Shown: positions 1 through 12,589 of the stretch, piece after piece
How the letters are laid out: each line of letters starts with the position of its first letter
How positions within the stretch are numbered: the stretch's first letter is position 1
NCBI GenBank assembly: GCA_017562135.1
Contig: QEYB01000397.1
Coordinates: 1 to 64,000, forward strand
Length of the DNA: 64,000 bases
Reading direction: 5' to 3'
Source: Dipylidium caninum
Taxonomy: Eukaryota > Platyhelminthes > Cestoda > Cyclophyllidea > Dipylidiidae
Notes under the pieces: model-generated
The model's input: the letters and a program-made list of their open reading frames with translations, nothing else
Databases searched by the model: none
Told to the model about the DNA's origin: nothing
Made by a program: the position numbers and the translations under genes

Positions 1-2590
1 CCAACATAAGGAATAAGAGTTTACACCATATCCCAGAAGCGAACTTCACAGAGTTCACTCGCCTTGTCACCACCCGAGGGAACGACTGTTTAGCGGGCGA
101 ACACAGTCGAAAATAGACTAAGGATGGCTCGCATATTCCCAACAAAGACAAACTTTGGACATATCCAATCCAATCGTGATTACTATTTAGCCACACAACT
201 TAATTTCACGTCCGAGTGGCTGTTCAAGCAAGCGAAGAAGACTGAGTGCAAGGCAGCACAAACGCTGAGTTGAAGAATGAACCATTCCTCCACTTGGAGC
301 GAAATGCTCCAGAAAGGGAGAAAAGTACAACATCAAGAAAGAGGAAAGAAGCATTGAATGGTTGGATTGGCTGAGAAGAACGTCACCCGCGACAAAACAA
401 GATAAATAATGATAGACGAAAACACAGTGAACAAGTGCTGACAAACTTCTTCGTCTCGCTGCAATCCCCAACGTCTCATCCGAATTGCCTTGACGTGTAC
501 AATTATTCTACCCCCTGAATTAAATAAAGGCAACCTGGAAAAGAAGGACCCAAGCGCCATTTTAAATCGAGGAAAAATGTGAGGTGAATACCACCCTTCT
601 AGACGCGGGAGGCGCATCAGCACCCAATGAGTCCAGGCGAGTACCATCGGTGAGTCGCGATTCCCACCAAAATAAAGGATCTACCCCTCCGCCTCACATC
701 CACCACATTTCTTATTAGTTATTTCAAATCCCTCGCGTCTATATCATGCCTGAGCGAAGAAGCGAACCACGAGTTAAGGCTATTATGAGTTTATTTAGGG
801 AAGGTGGGAACTTTTATTTGAATTGGCGTAGATAACGCCTTGGTTGGCTACAGCATCTCGAAGCAGTTGATGTTATTGTTTTGATGAGACATAGACGGGA
901 AGTGGAGGTGGATGCTGTTTGCATTGATGCAGGTGTTGGAGCCATCGATGAAAAGAGTTGGCTGCTGTCTCCTCTTGCTGCTCTCGTCACGTTTCTCCAC
1001 TCCACCCACTGCCCTCCTTGCCAAGGTGAATATTCATGTTAGGGGACAAGTCAGTCCTTCCTCCGCCCTTCCTCACCGTCAGAACTGTAAACGTTCCAAA
1101 AAGAGGCACATGAGAATCTCCTGCATTGAGCTTCACCTGTACCGGCGTTTCTTCATCTTACTCGTTGTGAAATGGAGTTTCCCCTTGCATGCATAATTAA
1201 TAAGCAGTCACTTTCACCGCCAGTATTCACGACAAATGATTATTCTAACAGTCGCAAGATAACCGGAAAAAACCAAATGTTCTGTCCAATTGTCCCTGTC
1301 TGGCCCACCTTGTGCTCTACCGGGTTTCGGAGACACAACGTCAATTCGGCGGCTCGTTTGCATGCCATAAGCTCTGCCCTCGTGTCGGTAGAGAGATTAA
1401 CAAGCTTCTGAGAACTGCATGGAAACATCGCTCATGTTGTAGTAAGTTGTGAGCCAGAGTTTTTTTTAGTTTGGAGAAGACGTCAACTGACATCTAGTCA
1501 CAGTTTGTCAGTGAGCTTTGCAGGCGGCTGGATCACTCGAAGGATGACGACTGTCTCCACCCGCTGAACTCTTCATTGCTTCGCGTTGTGGAAGTTTGAG
1601 CTGCGGTCGAAATGAATCCGACCGATATTTTACCTATTTAAGCTCGCCACGCGACTTCCCGCCAATTCCGACCAAGTAGGCGTTGCGAACGTCCTTTCCA
1701 TAGCGTCATTTCTTGTGCAAATCTAAGCTTGGTTGGTGCGAGAATGCTGTCTGCTCAACTATCTCCGAAAAAGCCGTGTGGTCCATAGTGTCCTGTTTAT
1801 ATGGCAGTTAAAGAAGTCAGAGTGAGATGCATTATTCATTCCCGACCTATATATTCCGACTGTTGCTGCTCGACCAGGAGTTGTGATCGTAACCTCTGCA
1901 TCAGAAACTTCGCGAAAAGCAAATCTTCATGGAAGGCAACACCTGGGAGAATGTCACCATAACATTCTCTGCACAGACGGCGTGAAGTGAAACGCCTCAC
2001 AGCGAATTCCCTTTCAGCGCCTCTCCCCGCCACTCTCGCCCCACTCCCCCCAACCTTAATTGCTCACAAGCCTCTGAGCTGTTTTTTCGAAGCGAACCCA
2101 TTGTCTCGAAGTTTTTTCTACTCTGTGCTCAGAGTGGAGACGTAACACTCTAAATAACTAAGTCAACGGACGTAGAGTCGATTGGTGTTATGCACTACAA
2201 CTAGATTTGATCGTGTTCCCGAGTGCTTTTCTTGGTTTTCTCGCTTTCTCCTACCAACAGGCTTCACGAATCTTCTTTCTCTGTGCGAGGATCTTGACTC
2301 TGATCCACCTGAAACACCGACCATAGCCAAAAACTTCTCACCCAACTGGATTCGTTTGTAGCGATTGTCACTGCTGCCTGCACCAGGTCCCTAGCTCAGC
2401 ATGTCCAACCACTGAATCAGGTGCCTCCCTCTCAGAGGTGTAGCTCACGAAACTGCTTACGGCAACTGATCCATTTCACTGCAAGCGAATCAGTCCGCTT
2501 ACTTTATCTGGGCTGCTAAGCTTCCTACCTCGAGCAATCAGTTACCAAGTAACGAGTCGCCTCAATACCTTAGGATGACAGGACATCACA
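1..2590. other. No gene recognised
   Basis: Only short overlapping frames. A 47-nt stretch at 602-648 (ttctag acceptor, gtgagt donor, frame TREAHQHPMSPGEYHR) is exon-like but alone. Nothing else can be supported. Confidence 0.5.
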
Positions 2591-2591
2591 C

Positions 2592-2707
2592 GTTGTTCTC
2601 ATTGTGATTGTTGGGTTGTTGGCTCATTCTTGTCTGATTCTCACGTTCACGAGAGTCAGACAAGAAGGAGTCACAATAAGCCCAACAATCACAATGAGAA
2701 GAACAAC
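2592..2707. repeat. Imperfect 50-bp inverted repeat (foldback)
   Basis: The left arm, starting GTTGTTCTCATTGTGATTG and ending TTCTTGTCTGATTCTC, is mirrored by a right arm, starting GAGAGTCAGACAAGAA and ending CAATCACAATGAGAAGAACAAC, with a loop of about 8 bases (ACGTTCAC). There are a few mismatches and small bulges. Transcribed, it would form a long hairpin. Confidence 0.85.
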
Positions 2708-3109
2708 TACAAACAAGCCCATGATCAACCTGCTGGAGGCACTTAAAAAGTGCCCGAAGAGCAAGCAGTGGATGACGACTACGACACCCAATGACCAGCC
2801 CCACATTTCCAAAATGGCACTTCCGCCCAACGCACATCTCAAACCTCATGTGCTGGCCTACACGCTTGCTGCAACTGTTGCAACTCATACGATGATACTC
2901 AGTCTGTGTCGGCAACAGAGAAACTGCCTCCTCGCAAAAGTGAGTGACGGCCAAATTGCAATTATTTATCAACTCTCCTCTGGCCTTTACTCCTCTCCCT
3001 GTGACTTTCTCGGGACGCAGACGGAAGCGGAGCAGGAGACGGAGGCAGCTACAAAACGAAGAAGATCGCTGATGCAACAACCAAAATCCCATTGTAGTTG
3101 ACTCAGTAG

Positions 3110-4860
3110 TTCAGGGTGTTAAATTCCCACTCCCTACCCCCCCGCCCAAGAGTTACTTGAATAAGGAAATACAGCAAGTGTTTGAGTCTAATTGGCAGCA
3201 TTTTTTTCCGCCTTTGCCATCTGCTTGCCACGCATGCCACTTTGTGCCTGTCCTGAAATTTACAAGTCAGAGTAGGGGATAGGAGAGTCGAACCAAATGG
3301 TTGTAGGAGAACGGGGCGCGAGTGCGCGCTGAAAGGCAAGAGGAGAAACTGTGGTAAGGAAGGCGCATTGAACGACGGCAAAATTATGTCTTGCTGGAAT
3401 TTGAAAACCGGGTCCCGTTTGCCAGCTACTGACGCTTTCAGGCTTCTCCTCCCAAAATGACAAAACGAAAGTGGAGGGGAGTAGCGGTTGGTAAGGAGCA
3501 TGATCCAGAGCTTCCTCCGCCTAACGTACAGTCGAGTTGGAAATGCAAGATACGGCGGAGGAAGGTGTTGGAAAAAAAAGCGAGTTAATAACTTCCACGA
3601 GACTGACAAACAGAGAAAGAACGCCTCGAATTGAGGCCGTGAGGCCAATAAAAGACCGTAACTAGGTGGTTCGTTAGAATTAAAGTAGCATCAAGGATAA
3701 CCCTGTTAGCGGCATGTTAATCGGCATGTTACACCGACCTCATGCGCTACGTGCCACCCGCAGCAAGGGCCACTGTTGAGCAGGACTTCCTCGACTTCCA
3801 GGATGGTGGCACCGTCACGAAGACCGTCGTGGTTTATCGCGACATAAATTCTGATGTTTGGCAATGTCCTTTTTCGCTTTCGAATAAATTCGTAGCAGAA
3901 AGAAATGCGTCCGTAGTATTTTTAACTTTCCGTGTGCTAATTGGCGTGTTTCCCCACCCCGCTTCGGAGAGTGAGAGCTCTCGGCCAAATTTGCGTTTCC
4001 TTCGTGACTTACTCTCTTGACAGGTCACCGGACGCACACTGTATGTGCTTGCGACTGGCCCACGTTTCTTAATCCACTCAGACTGACTGAGTGTGATTCC
4101 TACACCCGCACCACCGTTTCCTCACCTTCCATCCTTTGCTTCTATCGTCGCTCCACTTTAGCTGTTCAGCTCACTCCCAGAGAAGCTCGAAATTAGGGTG
4201 AATTTGAGCGCTTAACAGCTTTATAGGCCTAAACCCTACCCACAAGTGCGCAATGAAATCCTTTCACTAAACTGTTATGCGCGAATATTCAACGTAATGT
4301 CATGTGGTGCAAACTGTCCGTGGTCCGAGGGAGGCTTCGAGCAAGTGGCATGCGAATTACGAATTATGGAGATGTAGTTAACGCGGTCTTGGAAAATCGT
4401 TCAACTTGCTGGTGAGCCAGTGTTGCCCAATAAGTGGGATTCCGTTGGGTCGTGCGGGCGCTAGAACCTCTGCTATCAATTTGTTGTGTCCAACAAGAAA
4501 CACCTCGCCTCTCAACAGCAACTGCAGTCAGGTGAGTTCGAGCAGAGCACACACTTGCAAATGAGGAGTCGGTCGCCAACGCCGAGAGCAAGGAAAAGTC
4601 GCCGACTGCAGGTCATCCAGTCGTGTGAGTGCTCACTAGTCATCCATGTATGATTCCATCTTACCCGGTGATTTTTATTTGCGCTCGATGTTCACTTGCT
4701 ATGAGATCGACTTTCAACTAACCACTCTGGCACCAATGAACCTCGTCACTGGCCCTCGAACGCCATTTGCCTTGGGCCCTCATTCATCTGATTGTTCACG
4801 GTGGAGGTCAGAACGGGGCTGCTGGTCGAATGAATGCGGCTATCGTGCGTGCATGTAGCT
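3110..4860. other. No gene recognised
   Basis: Short frames on both strands that overlap each other, without paired splice sites or a recognisable domain. Confidence 0.45.
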
Positions 4861-4864
4861 TTTT

Positions 4865-5050
4865 TCCTATCTATTCACCACCCCACCAACGTGGCTCAAC
4901 TTCTTTCCACTCTGTATCTCAATAGCATACTCATTTTTCACACGCTACTCTGGAAGTAGTGGGGGCGAGAGTGCCCACGGAAGAGGAGAATGAATGCCAT
5001 CGCAGCAATGCGACTCTCATGGAACTCTCATGGAACGTAGAGTTCATTTG
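4865..5050 (-). repeat. Dispersed repeat family R3, inverted copy
   Basis: ACGTGGCTCAACTTCTTTCC, then CTGTATCTCAATAGC, is the reverse complement of a block at about 15470-15520. The following ATGCCATCGCAGCAATGCGAC matches the reverse strand near 15350-15375. Confidence 0.6.
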
Positions 5051-5094
5051 TCGACTGTGACGTCGACGTCATAAGTAAAAAAAGCGACGTGGAA

Positions 5095-5410
5095 ATGCTC
5101 CACGTCCTCTGAAAATCCTCTGCAGAGCGCAATTGCCTCTATCGGAAGCCACGCGTTCAGTCGACATCAGCAGGTCCTGTCATGACGCCTACTTCCACTG
5201 ACGAGGCATGCCCTCCTTTGCTTCCTGTTCCATGGGCTCAAGCAGGCGAAACACTTTGCTCCCCATTTTCTGCACTGCCAAATCATCTGCGCCCTGCTTC
5301 CTCAACAGACAGGGAATATTTCAGCGTCGATACACGCATTCCAAGCCAGTGGAGCCGTAAAGGTGTGAGTTGTTCGATCTGCTACGCGTCCTCTCCGACT
5401 ATTATCTACT
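5095..5410. repeat. Dispersed repeat family R2, copy 1
   Basis: Shares blocks with 58370-58710 and, in its second half, with 14575-14715: CCATGGGCTCAAGC, CAACAGACAGG, CGATACACGCATTCCAAGCC, and GTGTGAGTTGTTCGA. All three are in the same orientation. Confidence 0.65.
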
Positions 5411-5579
5411 CGCACACCTTTTACTATTCGTTATACACATCCTCACCGCCCAACAAAGATGTCACGTAAAACTTAGGAAGCAATTTTGCTTCCTTCTTTG
5501 TGGAACAAAATTACTGTGTTGGAAGAATGGTCAAAGGCCTGGAGCAATGCTTTACCAACACAAACTGACTTAGTTGTCT

Positions 5580-5720
5580 CTCACTTGCTCGCTATGATTT
5601 GACAACTCTCGAACTGATGAGCTTCGACGACAAAGGTTACAAGTCTACTCAGTAAACTATTTAATCTCCCTTTCAACGAACTCTGCGCCACAGTCCACGC
5701 ATTATTAACTGTCACGCACA
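5580..5720. repeat. Dispersed repeat family R4, copy 1
   Basis: TGATGAGCTTCGACGACAAA, then GGTTACAAGTCTACTCAGTAAACTA, aligns with 31975-32080 in the same orientation. Confidence 0.55.
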
Positions 5721-6690
5721 GAGGTGATGAAGATTTATGGTGAGAAAAAAACATTTTTGGCAAATAGGAAGTATCGAGAATAGGCAATAAAACACTCACA
5801 AAGTAAAAACACTGTCCCCGAAGGGTACGAATATAACTTGTGACTCCTGGCTATGCCTGCCTGTTTGGCTGGGGCAGGAAAGGTGGTAGTCAGCAATTGT
5901 TTCAACGAAAGCCTGAAGTTGAACATTATGGCGTAGAGCGGCCTCCATCGGAAGGACTATATTCACGGCCGCAAATAAGTCTATCAACTTATTTCTCGTG
6001 TCAGTATTTGTAGCATTCATTGTCCATCCCACCTTGCTAAATGTTCCTCGGGTGATGTTCAAAGAGCAGAAAATGCACACTTTGAGTGGGAGGGAAAATT
6101 TCCTCGCCACCAATCTGTGGCATGCAACGATAATTTAAATAAATCAGCTTTTGCTGGCTGAAAGATCGTGAGACCAGTAGTAGAAAAGAAGGCAAGAATT
6201 TTGACTTGACTGGAAATACCCTCACTAAAGGCTCGCTTGACGTTGACAATAACGCATGCGAAACGGTCATCCATGCAGTACATGGATTAAGATAACCTTT
6301 CCTATGAAATAACATTTTACCCCAACACTTCATTTGTGCAGTGTTTCAGACAGTTGGCGAAGAAGGGACAAGTGAAAAATCAACATTCTTCAACACTTGA
6401 TGCGTTTGACCGAGGAATTATTGATTGGCGTCTTTATAAGTATTCTTCCGTCGACCTTCAACGGAAGAGTAGCAGTTGACAGATGACGGTGTGTTGAACG
6501 ACGATATTGTCAGTGCCTACTCGAGTGTATCGTCGTTCGAGCAATTTTGCGTCGCCCGATAAGGATGTCGCCATTCTATGACATCCTCTGGATAGCGACA
6601 CGAAAGTAGATGGTTAGCAGTCACATGTGAACGGAAGCGTCAACGAGAGTTCGTTGCTGCAAGCACACATTACCACACGCATTTTCATAC

Positions 6691-7360
6691 GTCTGATTTT
6701 AATTTAGGTCAAAGTGAAGTGAAGTGGAAGGTGAAATTCAGAGGAGGCCTTTAAAAACTGCAGGGGAGATTTAAAGGGAAGAAGTAGCAGAAGTGGAGAA
6801 GCGAGGCAATAACTAGGGATGTGAGAGAAGTCGTTAAATTTCGCATTACGTAGAGAGGAAGCAGGGCCGAAGACACAATTGTTTCACCCTAGCCATCAAC
6901 TTTCCTCTCCGTCGAGGTTAGAGGACGCCACTTACACATGACATCAATCCCACTCGACGACCTAACAGACTAGTGTGGACGAGTATGAGTGCGTATTTGC
7001 CAATTTTCCTTATTCGGTAGTGAAATTCTGATTTGGTGGGTGAGGAAGAGATCTCGCAGGAAAAGTAGAGGCAGTTAAGTCGACATAATTTTCACCATAA
7101 TGGCTTTCTTTTTGTCTTAAAGAAAAGCTTACGTTTCTTCAGACATTTCTTTTCTGTTTAACTCCTATTTTGTGCTCAGAAGTTCTGAGCGGTCAGTTGA
7201 AACCGTTTGAATGTGATGCAGACCGCCCCTCGGTCATTTGATTACTCCTTGGAATTGAGGTTGTTTCCGTTGGGAGACGGGCCTACAGCAGAATATATCG
7301 TCAATGGCGAGGGAATTGGTCAGCAATTAGCCAGAAACATCCTCTCCAATCGCAAAACCA
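6691..7360. repeat. Tandem duplication, unit 1 (670 bp)
   Basis: Starts at GTCTGATTTTAATTTA and continues into unit 2 at the same word (7361). The last 350 bp match unit 2 almost base for base; the first 350 bp are more diverged. The shared part contains a frame (GDGPTAEYIV...GEGIGQQLARN) with one base difference between units. Confidence 0.85.
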
Positions 7361-8084
7361 GTCTGATTTTAATTTACGTCAAGGTGAAGTGAAGTGGAGG
7401 GCCAAATTCAAACGAGGCTTTTACAAACTGCGGGGGAAATTCAAAGGGAAGAAGCAACAGTAGCGGAGAAGCGAGGCGGTAACTAGGAGTGAGATAGAAG
7501 TCGTTGAATTTCGCATTACGTAGAGAGGAATCAGAGCCAAAGACGCAATAGTTCCACTCTAGCGACATATGTTGTGTGCGATCAAAGCATAGTCCGCCCA
7601 AACACAGTTGAATGCCATCAACCTCCTTCCCTAAAGAGGTTAGAGGACGCCACCTACACATGACATCAGCCCTACTCGACGATTTCACAGGCGAGTGTGG
7701 ACGAGTATGAGTGCGTATTTGCCAATTTTCCTCATTTGGTAGTGAAATTCTGATTTGGTGAGTGAGGAAGAGATCTCGCAGGAAAAGTGGAGGCAGTTAA
7801 GTCGACATAATTTTCACCATATTGGCTTTCTTTTTGTCTTAAAGAAAAGCTTACGTTTCTTCAGACATTTCTTTTCTGTTTAACTCCTATTTTGTGCTCA
7901 GAAGTTCTGAGCGGTCAGTTGAAACCGTTTGAATGTGATGCAGACCGCCCCTCGGTCATTTGATTACTCCTTGGAATTGAGGTTGTTTCCGTTGGGAGAC
8001 GGGCCTACAGCAGAATATATCGTCAGTGGCGAGGGAATTGGTCAGCAATTAGCCAGAAACATCCTCTCCAATCGCAAAACCAGT
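7361..8084. repeat. Tandem duplication, unit 2 (724 bp)
   Basis: Second unit of the 6.7-8.1 kb duplication. It is longer because of an insertion of about 55 bp after the TTCCACTCTAGC block (about 7564-7620). The unit ends at CAAAACCAGT. Beyond it, sequence present only here continues into a possible proline-rich exon. Confidence 0.85.
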
Positions 8085-8124
8085 CCCCTCGTCGCCTCCC
8101 TCCAACCGATTTTATAGCCCCAAT
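8053..8124 (+). CDS. Candidate proline/serine-rich exon
   Basis: The caattag acceptor and gtgagt donor bound 72 nt (24 codons, phase 0-0) reading PETSSPIAKPVPSSPPSNRF then YSPN. The first half lies in the tandem-duplicated unit; the second half is unique, so unit 1 cannot make this exon. Low-complexity composition and small size make chance a real possibility. No family recognised. Confidence 0.25.
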
Positions 8125-8683
8125 GTGAGTGCAGTTCACTGTAACTCGTCTTCCGACCAACTGCAAGTCATCCACTCGCTGAATACGCCTCGAACGTCCC
8201 ACCGAAGTTCACGCGGTGACCTGTCAGCCGATAAGAGACTGGAAGTGTCTTTTCCTGCGTCCTCCACATACTCTGCATTCCAAACACCGCTTTGAATGCC
8301 CTTCATTCTGACACATTTGCCGAGTTGACGTATCTGAGTTCAACGGAGTTTCAATCGAGATGACGTCAATTGAGAATGAAACTCATCAACCGATATCCAG
8401 TCAGAATTGACCAGTGATCTCGTGAGGGACCAGACTGTTGACAGCTGACGATTGGTCTTAACTTTCTGTATAATCAAGTGCCGCTCCCTGTACAGCCTGA
8501 GCTGCGACGTTTTGGTCCATTTAAGGCTTTATCACGCGTCCTCCGTCAGTTCAGTTAAGTGGGCGCTTAAAGTGGCACTTATCAATTCGCGGATATGCCA
8601 GCTGAATGGGAGTCGCTGTCTGTGCAGCCTCTACTTCACTTTCACTGCCTCGACGCATCAGTGGCCATTTTTCTCTGCATTAG

Positions 8684-8781
8684 ACATGTCGGAAAGCATG
8701 GCTTCATGGAGGACCACAACCGGGAAGGAAATTGGTGACCGACTTTCAGTGCCAAAGAGACGTGATGTAGGATACTCATCA
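8684..8781 (+). CDS. Candidate short exon, MSESMASWRTTTG
   Basis: A strong pyrimidine-tract acceptor (tttttctctgcattag) and a gtgagt donor enclose 98 nt with an open frame: MSESMASWRTTTGKEIGDRL then SVPKRRDVGYSS. The ATG at 8686 could be a translation start in a second, mostly coding exon. I find no confident partner exon and do not recognise the product. Confidence 0.3.
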
Positions 8782-10024
8782 GTGAGTGTTGGGTGGTCAA
8801 GCTTCCCCCCTCTGGCGAAGAGAAGCTGAAGTGTTAGTCTGCCAAGTGCTTACATCACGGCATGTGCCACCCTCCTTCCTTCACTTCAATTTTTTAAATG
8901 GTATCGCATCAGCCCCGCCCCCACGTCGTCAGGAATCCGTCATGCCTCACACGAGTGAGTCGCACTACATTAGTAGAACAATAGTGTCACAGTCCGTTCT
9001 CTCTGCACAGCGTCGTTATCGTGCAGGTTTGCTTCACCAGAGTCAGACAGCCCACTTCGCGTGGAGAGAGAGTGCAATCAATGGTCGCTCTCCCTTCTAT
9101 GAGTCGGACGTGAAATAGCGGTTGCGGTGAGATGTGGAGTATTTTTGACACCAACTCCTGGCCTCCGACTGCCTCTCTGCAACCACTCAAACCGTGAGCA
9201 AAGGAATTTCGGGGTAGAAGTGTTCGTTTGTTAAAGCCGATAGTTGCTCCAATTTAGAATTTAGTTGATAGTCCGTGTTTTTCATCGTTTTGTCTGAGAC
9301 GGCGATTGCTCTCTGTGGATGTGCGTACGTACCGTCGGTGACGAACTATGACAATGAACTGGAATTGTCGGCGTTTAAGGGGTCGCTGGTATTCGATGGA
9401 TGGTGGTGAGAGGTCGGACGCCCAATAGCCCAATAGAAAGCCACCTTCAGAATGACAACGCACAAGCGCGTGACTTGGGTTAGAGTGCGGTTCGAAGTTG
9501 GGGAAGAGCGAGGGTAGTTAATTGGGGAGTGAAAACTCCTTCGTTTTGTTTTTCCGATTGATATTTTTCTCGAGTTTGAAGACGCTGACGAGGAGCCTTT
9601 GAACACACGCAAATTTGATCGTATTCCGCTTAGTCTACGTCCTTACGGCACTAATCCCGATACTACGTCACCCTCACGCTATCCTGCGTGACGAATCTGG
9701 TTGAGGTGACGGCCATTCATTCATTGAATAGAGAGCGCGCAGGAACTTCCTTCACACTCTCTGACGGACTGGGCACTCGACAGGCACCCGTAAGGGCTCG
9801 CAGTGTGGTTATCTCAAACATTTGCATAATGGCGATGAAGCTAATACAAGGAAAATTCGTGTTGCAGTTCAGTGACTGCTGCACACATCCACATAGAGAC
9901 ATGGCAGCCCCCGACAAATGGATGGGAAGCGCGTACGATCTAATGCTTGCTGAATTGGAACAAATTTCACATATGACAAACGACCACTTCTGTCCAGGCA
10001 TTCCTCTGTCCCACGATGTAGACA

Positions 10025-10321
10025 TTGATTACCGCAACTCGTCTTTATCGTTCTTCGATCAACTCTGAGGCAACGTACAGCTCAAACCTCGCCTCTGCAG
10101 CCAAGTACGACGACGAGGAGGAGGAAATTGGCACGATAACTGAGAGCGACTTACGCGATGTAGTAGTATACCTTGAAATACTTCTTCAGAATCTTCTGAA
10201 TACAGCACTTGATGCTTCTACTCTTGCATGCAAAAAGAGTTGCCTCGCAACTGTTTTGATTTGCCTCTATGTCGACGGCGCAAATCTTGTCGACTTCACA
10301 AGGCGAATTTTGACGCTCTGA
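10025..10321 (+). CDS. Unassigned open frame with acidic tract
   Basis: An open stretch reads AAKYDDEEEEIGTITESDLR, then DVVVYLEILLQNLLNTALDA, to a stop at 10321. A pyrimidine-rich acceptor (cgttcttcgatcaactctgag) precedes it at about 10067. The frame just upstream (9688-10068) is also open. The helical, acidic composition looks more coding-like than the surrounding frames, but no family or downstream exon is recognised. Confidence 0.25.
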   Translation: MITATRLYRSSINSEATYSSNLASAAKYDDEEEEIGTITESDLRDVVVYLEILLQNLLNTALDASTLACKKSCLATVLICLYVDGANLVDFTRRILTL

Positions 10322-12589
10322 AGAAGAGCATCAACATGTAATGTCGTCTCATTGCAAGGAGACGAGCAGGTGAGACGGTGCATTATGGGAGGAGACGTAG
10401 TTTCATGTCTTAACATCTCCCACTTAGGCACACACTCGCGATCCAGCAGTTGCCTTGGCCAGCTAAAGTGAACCTTCCCATGCGAAGAATTCACCCCCTG
10501 TTTCCCCTCCTACTTCGGATTCTCCCCTGCCTTCAACTCCTGCCCCACATTTTTCCTCTTTCTCTCTTCACGCTTTTTATCTGTAGCACCAAGTAATACG
10601 TAATCACACATTATCAGAAGAAATGTGTTTACGTGGCGTGCATGGGTGCGTAAAGCATTGCGATGAGGTGGTTGCGTGGTCGAAACGATGAGGGAGGAAA
10701 ATAATTCCATGAAAATGATGGGCCTTACGAGGTGGACCAGCTGTGCTGGCAATATCTGGGCTCGCAGAATGTAAACTCCCATGATGGCCTGAGGAAGGGT
10801 AGAGTGGAAGGGTCGGCAACGAGGTGTTCAGTGGCCTAAGACTGACTTCGCCGTGTTTGACGCATCCCACCACGGCTGTCGTGGCATGAGAGCCTCCCTG
10901 TCAAAGGGTTCTACCACAGCCATAGGAGCACATCCAATAACCCGATTTCCCCCGCTAGAGTTCGCACGTGTGTCTGTGTGCTGTGCTGTGAAAGCACTCA
11001 CGCAGGGTCGTCGCATTATTGTTTAATCCTGGTGTTCCTTTTTTCCGCCAGCCTGCAGTGTTTCCATGAGGTGCACCACAACAAAAGTACTCATCTGTCT
11101 GCTAAATTTGTCGGGGAGATATTTATCGGTCTATCGCGGGATGAAACGGTAGCTGCACGCCCTGAAGACCATTGCTGCATCACTCTGCGGCAAACAAGAT
11201 GTTGACCCTGCTTGAAATGTAGTTAGTAGTCACATTTTTGTGCTTTGAATCATTGAATAAGCAACGGGTTCAGCAGAGCTTTGTAAAATGAGAGGAAATG
11301 TAAAGACACCCAACTTGCAGAAATTGCTCCTCGGTAAAGATGCAGGCATCTTACGCATAATTTCTTGCTCTCTCTCACTCTATCCATCTCTCTGTCCTCC
11401 GCTCCACTCCTCTCCTCTCCTCTTGCAGCAGCGTGGACGAAAACAGCAGTCAGAGGCGACTCGGAAACCGCTTAGATCGAGAGCCAATTAAATAGAAAGT
11501 GAAAGTGAGTGAATGGGGATTGTGATGAAAATGAAACGACTTCTTGCCTCACTCAGAAGAAAATCCTTCGCATCTACCAAGGAAGGTCTTCTTGAAAGTC
11601 TATCACATTTATTCGTCAAAATAGACCACTCAGGAAGGTGAGCATGAAGAGCAAGTAATGCGGCTCTTGGTAAGGTCCCATTCAGTCATACTCACATGGA
11701 GTCTGGCTCCGCAGCTGTCTCCGCAATATCCAGTCACGCCAAGTGACACACACGTTTCGGACATCGTCTAACCTGGCATCGCTCACACTGATGACAAATT
11801 TGCCTTTCTTCAATTCGGAGGCCACTTTTTTGTCCGTAGTTAAATGCTTCTCAGGCGGTTGTTCATTTCCATCCGTGAACAGACATAGGAGAGATTTTGC
11901 CGACACCGATGGCGACACAAGAATGACCACAAGTCCTCTCAGTCGATATCAAAATGGGAACAAACGAGTTAATTTTAATTAAAAAATGAGAAAATGGACA
12001 TGCCTAGTGTTGTATTGTTTGTAAGTGTCAAACAATTGCGTAAAGTATTTGTCATGCAACGAATTGCACTAACTCTAAGAGATTAGGAATGTGAAAAACG
12101 AAATAAAGTGAAAGAAATGATTGAAATTGGAAATTTGAATAGGAAAGAGGAAGGTAACACATGAATCCATGAAAAAGGGAGACAAGTAGCAAGAAAGAGA
12201 TTAACATAAGATTAGAGGAAAAACAGATAAGAATAAATATGTGGCGAAAAGAGGAAATTATTTCAAGCATATGAGAGACATCGCAATAGCATCAGTAAAT
12301 ATCCTATGGGCGGGTTACGTAAAAACTACTTGAAGAAAAAAGATAACTTGACCAAAATGTGGGATAAAGACCCTATCAGGGACCGAATGACGACGAAAAC
12401 GCAGTCGTTTGACTCGCCGATCAATCATGTCCACTCACTGTGTTGTAAGTAGGGTGTGAATACGGATGCTTCTTCGTGTAATCCCGAGCGCAGTTTGCCT
12501 GTTCAGAGGCGGGGTTAACGACTCCTTTTTGATAGTAAGCAGCGACATATTAAACGTTGGTGACTAGCAAACCGTGACTACCATGAAAC

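Noticed and set aside
2586..3101. Overlapping 168- and 165-codon frames on opposite strands
   Set aside because: Both start in the foldback, neither has a recognisable domain or splice context, and mutual overlap suggests chance openness.
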